This document shows positions 5,721 through 5,914 of a DNA stretch of 5,914 nucleotides, one piece after another. The DNA is taken from positions 1 to 5,914 of the forward strand of contig JAGDCK010000268.1 in NCBI GenBank assembly GCA_017958585.1, written 5' to 3'. This DNA comes from Lachnospiraceae bacterium (GTDB taxonomy: Bacteria; Bacillota; Clostridia; Lachnospirales; Lachnospiraceae). Numbering within the stretch: position 1 is the stretch's first letter; every line of letters starts with the position of its first letter. A model generated the notes under the pieces. That model saw only the letters and a program-made list of their open reading frames with translations. It was not told the DNA's origin and searched no databases. Both the position numbers and the translations under genes were made by a program.

Positions 5721-5914
5721 AGCGTCTGAGAGACTTATAAACGGTATCGTCAAGGAAAATCCCACCTTCGTATTGATGCTCGGTATGTGTCCCACACTTG
5801 CGGTAACCACATCGGCCATAAACGGACTGGGAATGGGACTTGCAACAGCAGTGGTACTTACCCTCAGCAATTTCCTTATTTCACTCCTTAGAAAGATGAT
5901 CCCTGACAGAGTGA
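5713..5914 (+). CDS. rnfE: Rnf complex subunit E, membrane subunit (3'-partial)
   Basis: The first 67 residues of RnfE (NqrD/RnfE family) are present; the family is about 200 residues, so roughly two thirds lie beyond the window. The conserved N-terminal motif reads VKENPTFVLMLGMCPTLAVT (13-32) followed by TSAINGLGMGLATAVVLT. Two hydrophobic segments are visible, about 18-36 and 40-59. Cys26 in the CPTLAVT motif matches the conserved membrane cysteine that, in RnfA/RnfE and NqrD/NqrE, helps bind an iron centre between the two subunits (family knowledge). RnfA is a paralogue, but the NPTFVLMLGMCPTLAVTTSA segment and the position after rnfG favour RnfE. The ATG overlaps the end of rnfG by 8 bases in the +1 frame, a layout typical of translational coupling. 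rnfA and rnfB are expected next. Confidence 0.94.
   Translation, partial: MNKASERLINGIVKENPTFVLMLGMCPTLAVTTSAINGLGMGLATAVVLTLSNFLISLLRKMIPDRV

Noticed and set aside
5586..5870. 94-codon antisense frame across the rnfG-rnfE junction
   Set aside because: It is the complement of conserved RnfG and RnfE coding sequence, and has no independent support.

Overview
The window looks like chromosomal DNA from an anaerobic Firmicute, most likely a Lachnospiraceae/Butyrivibrio-type clostridium. This is inferred from the gene order rnfC-rnfD-rnfG-rnfE (the clostridial order rnfCDGEAB), strong AGGAGG-type ribosome binding sites, moderate base composition with AT-rich spacers, and the style of the proteins. 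No ribosomal or other marker gene is present to confirm the genus.

Layout: (1) Positions 1-1458, plus strand, hold the 3' part of a large fused gene. A family 8 glycosyltransferase domain, whose DxD motif lies at the very window edge, is followed by a PlsC-type acyltransferase domain. (2) Positions 1465-1501 hold a strong hairpin with A- and T-runs on both sides, a bidirectional terminator between two convergent genes. (3) Positions 1526-2629, minus strand, encode a DEDD-type RNase H-fold exonuclease-like protein (YprB-like) with a GTG start. (4) Positions 2630-2810 are an AT-rich divergent promoter region. (5) From 2811 to the window end, plus strand, runs the rnf operon: rnfC, rnfD, rnfG and the first third of rnfE, tightly packed with strong Shine-Dalgarno sites. 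rnfA and rnfB are expected just downstream.

The rnf products build the membrane-bound ferredoxin:NAD+ oxidoreductase, which couples electron flow from reduced ferredoxin to NAD+ with export of Na+ or H+. RnfC carries the glycine-rich FMN/NADH region and two [4Fe-4S] motifs. RnfD and RnfG each show the SGAT motif to which FMN is covalently attached. RnfE shows the membrane CPTLAVT motif. The two upstream genes have no evident functional link with the operon.

No clearly new multi-gene system is visible. The most notable items are the glycosyltransferase-acyltransferase fusion, with an altered glycosyltransferase motif, and a dyad-symmetric element lying over the probable rnf promoter.
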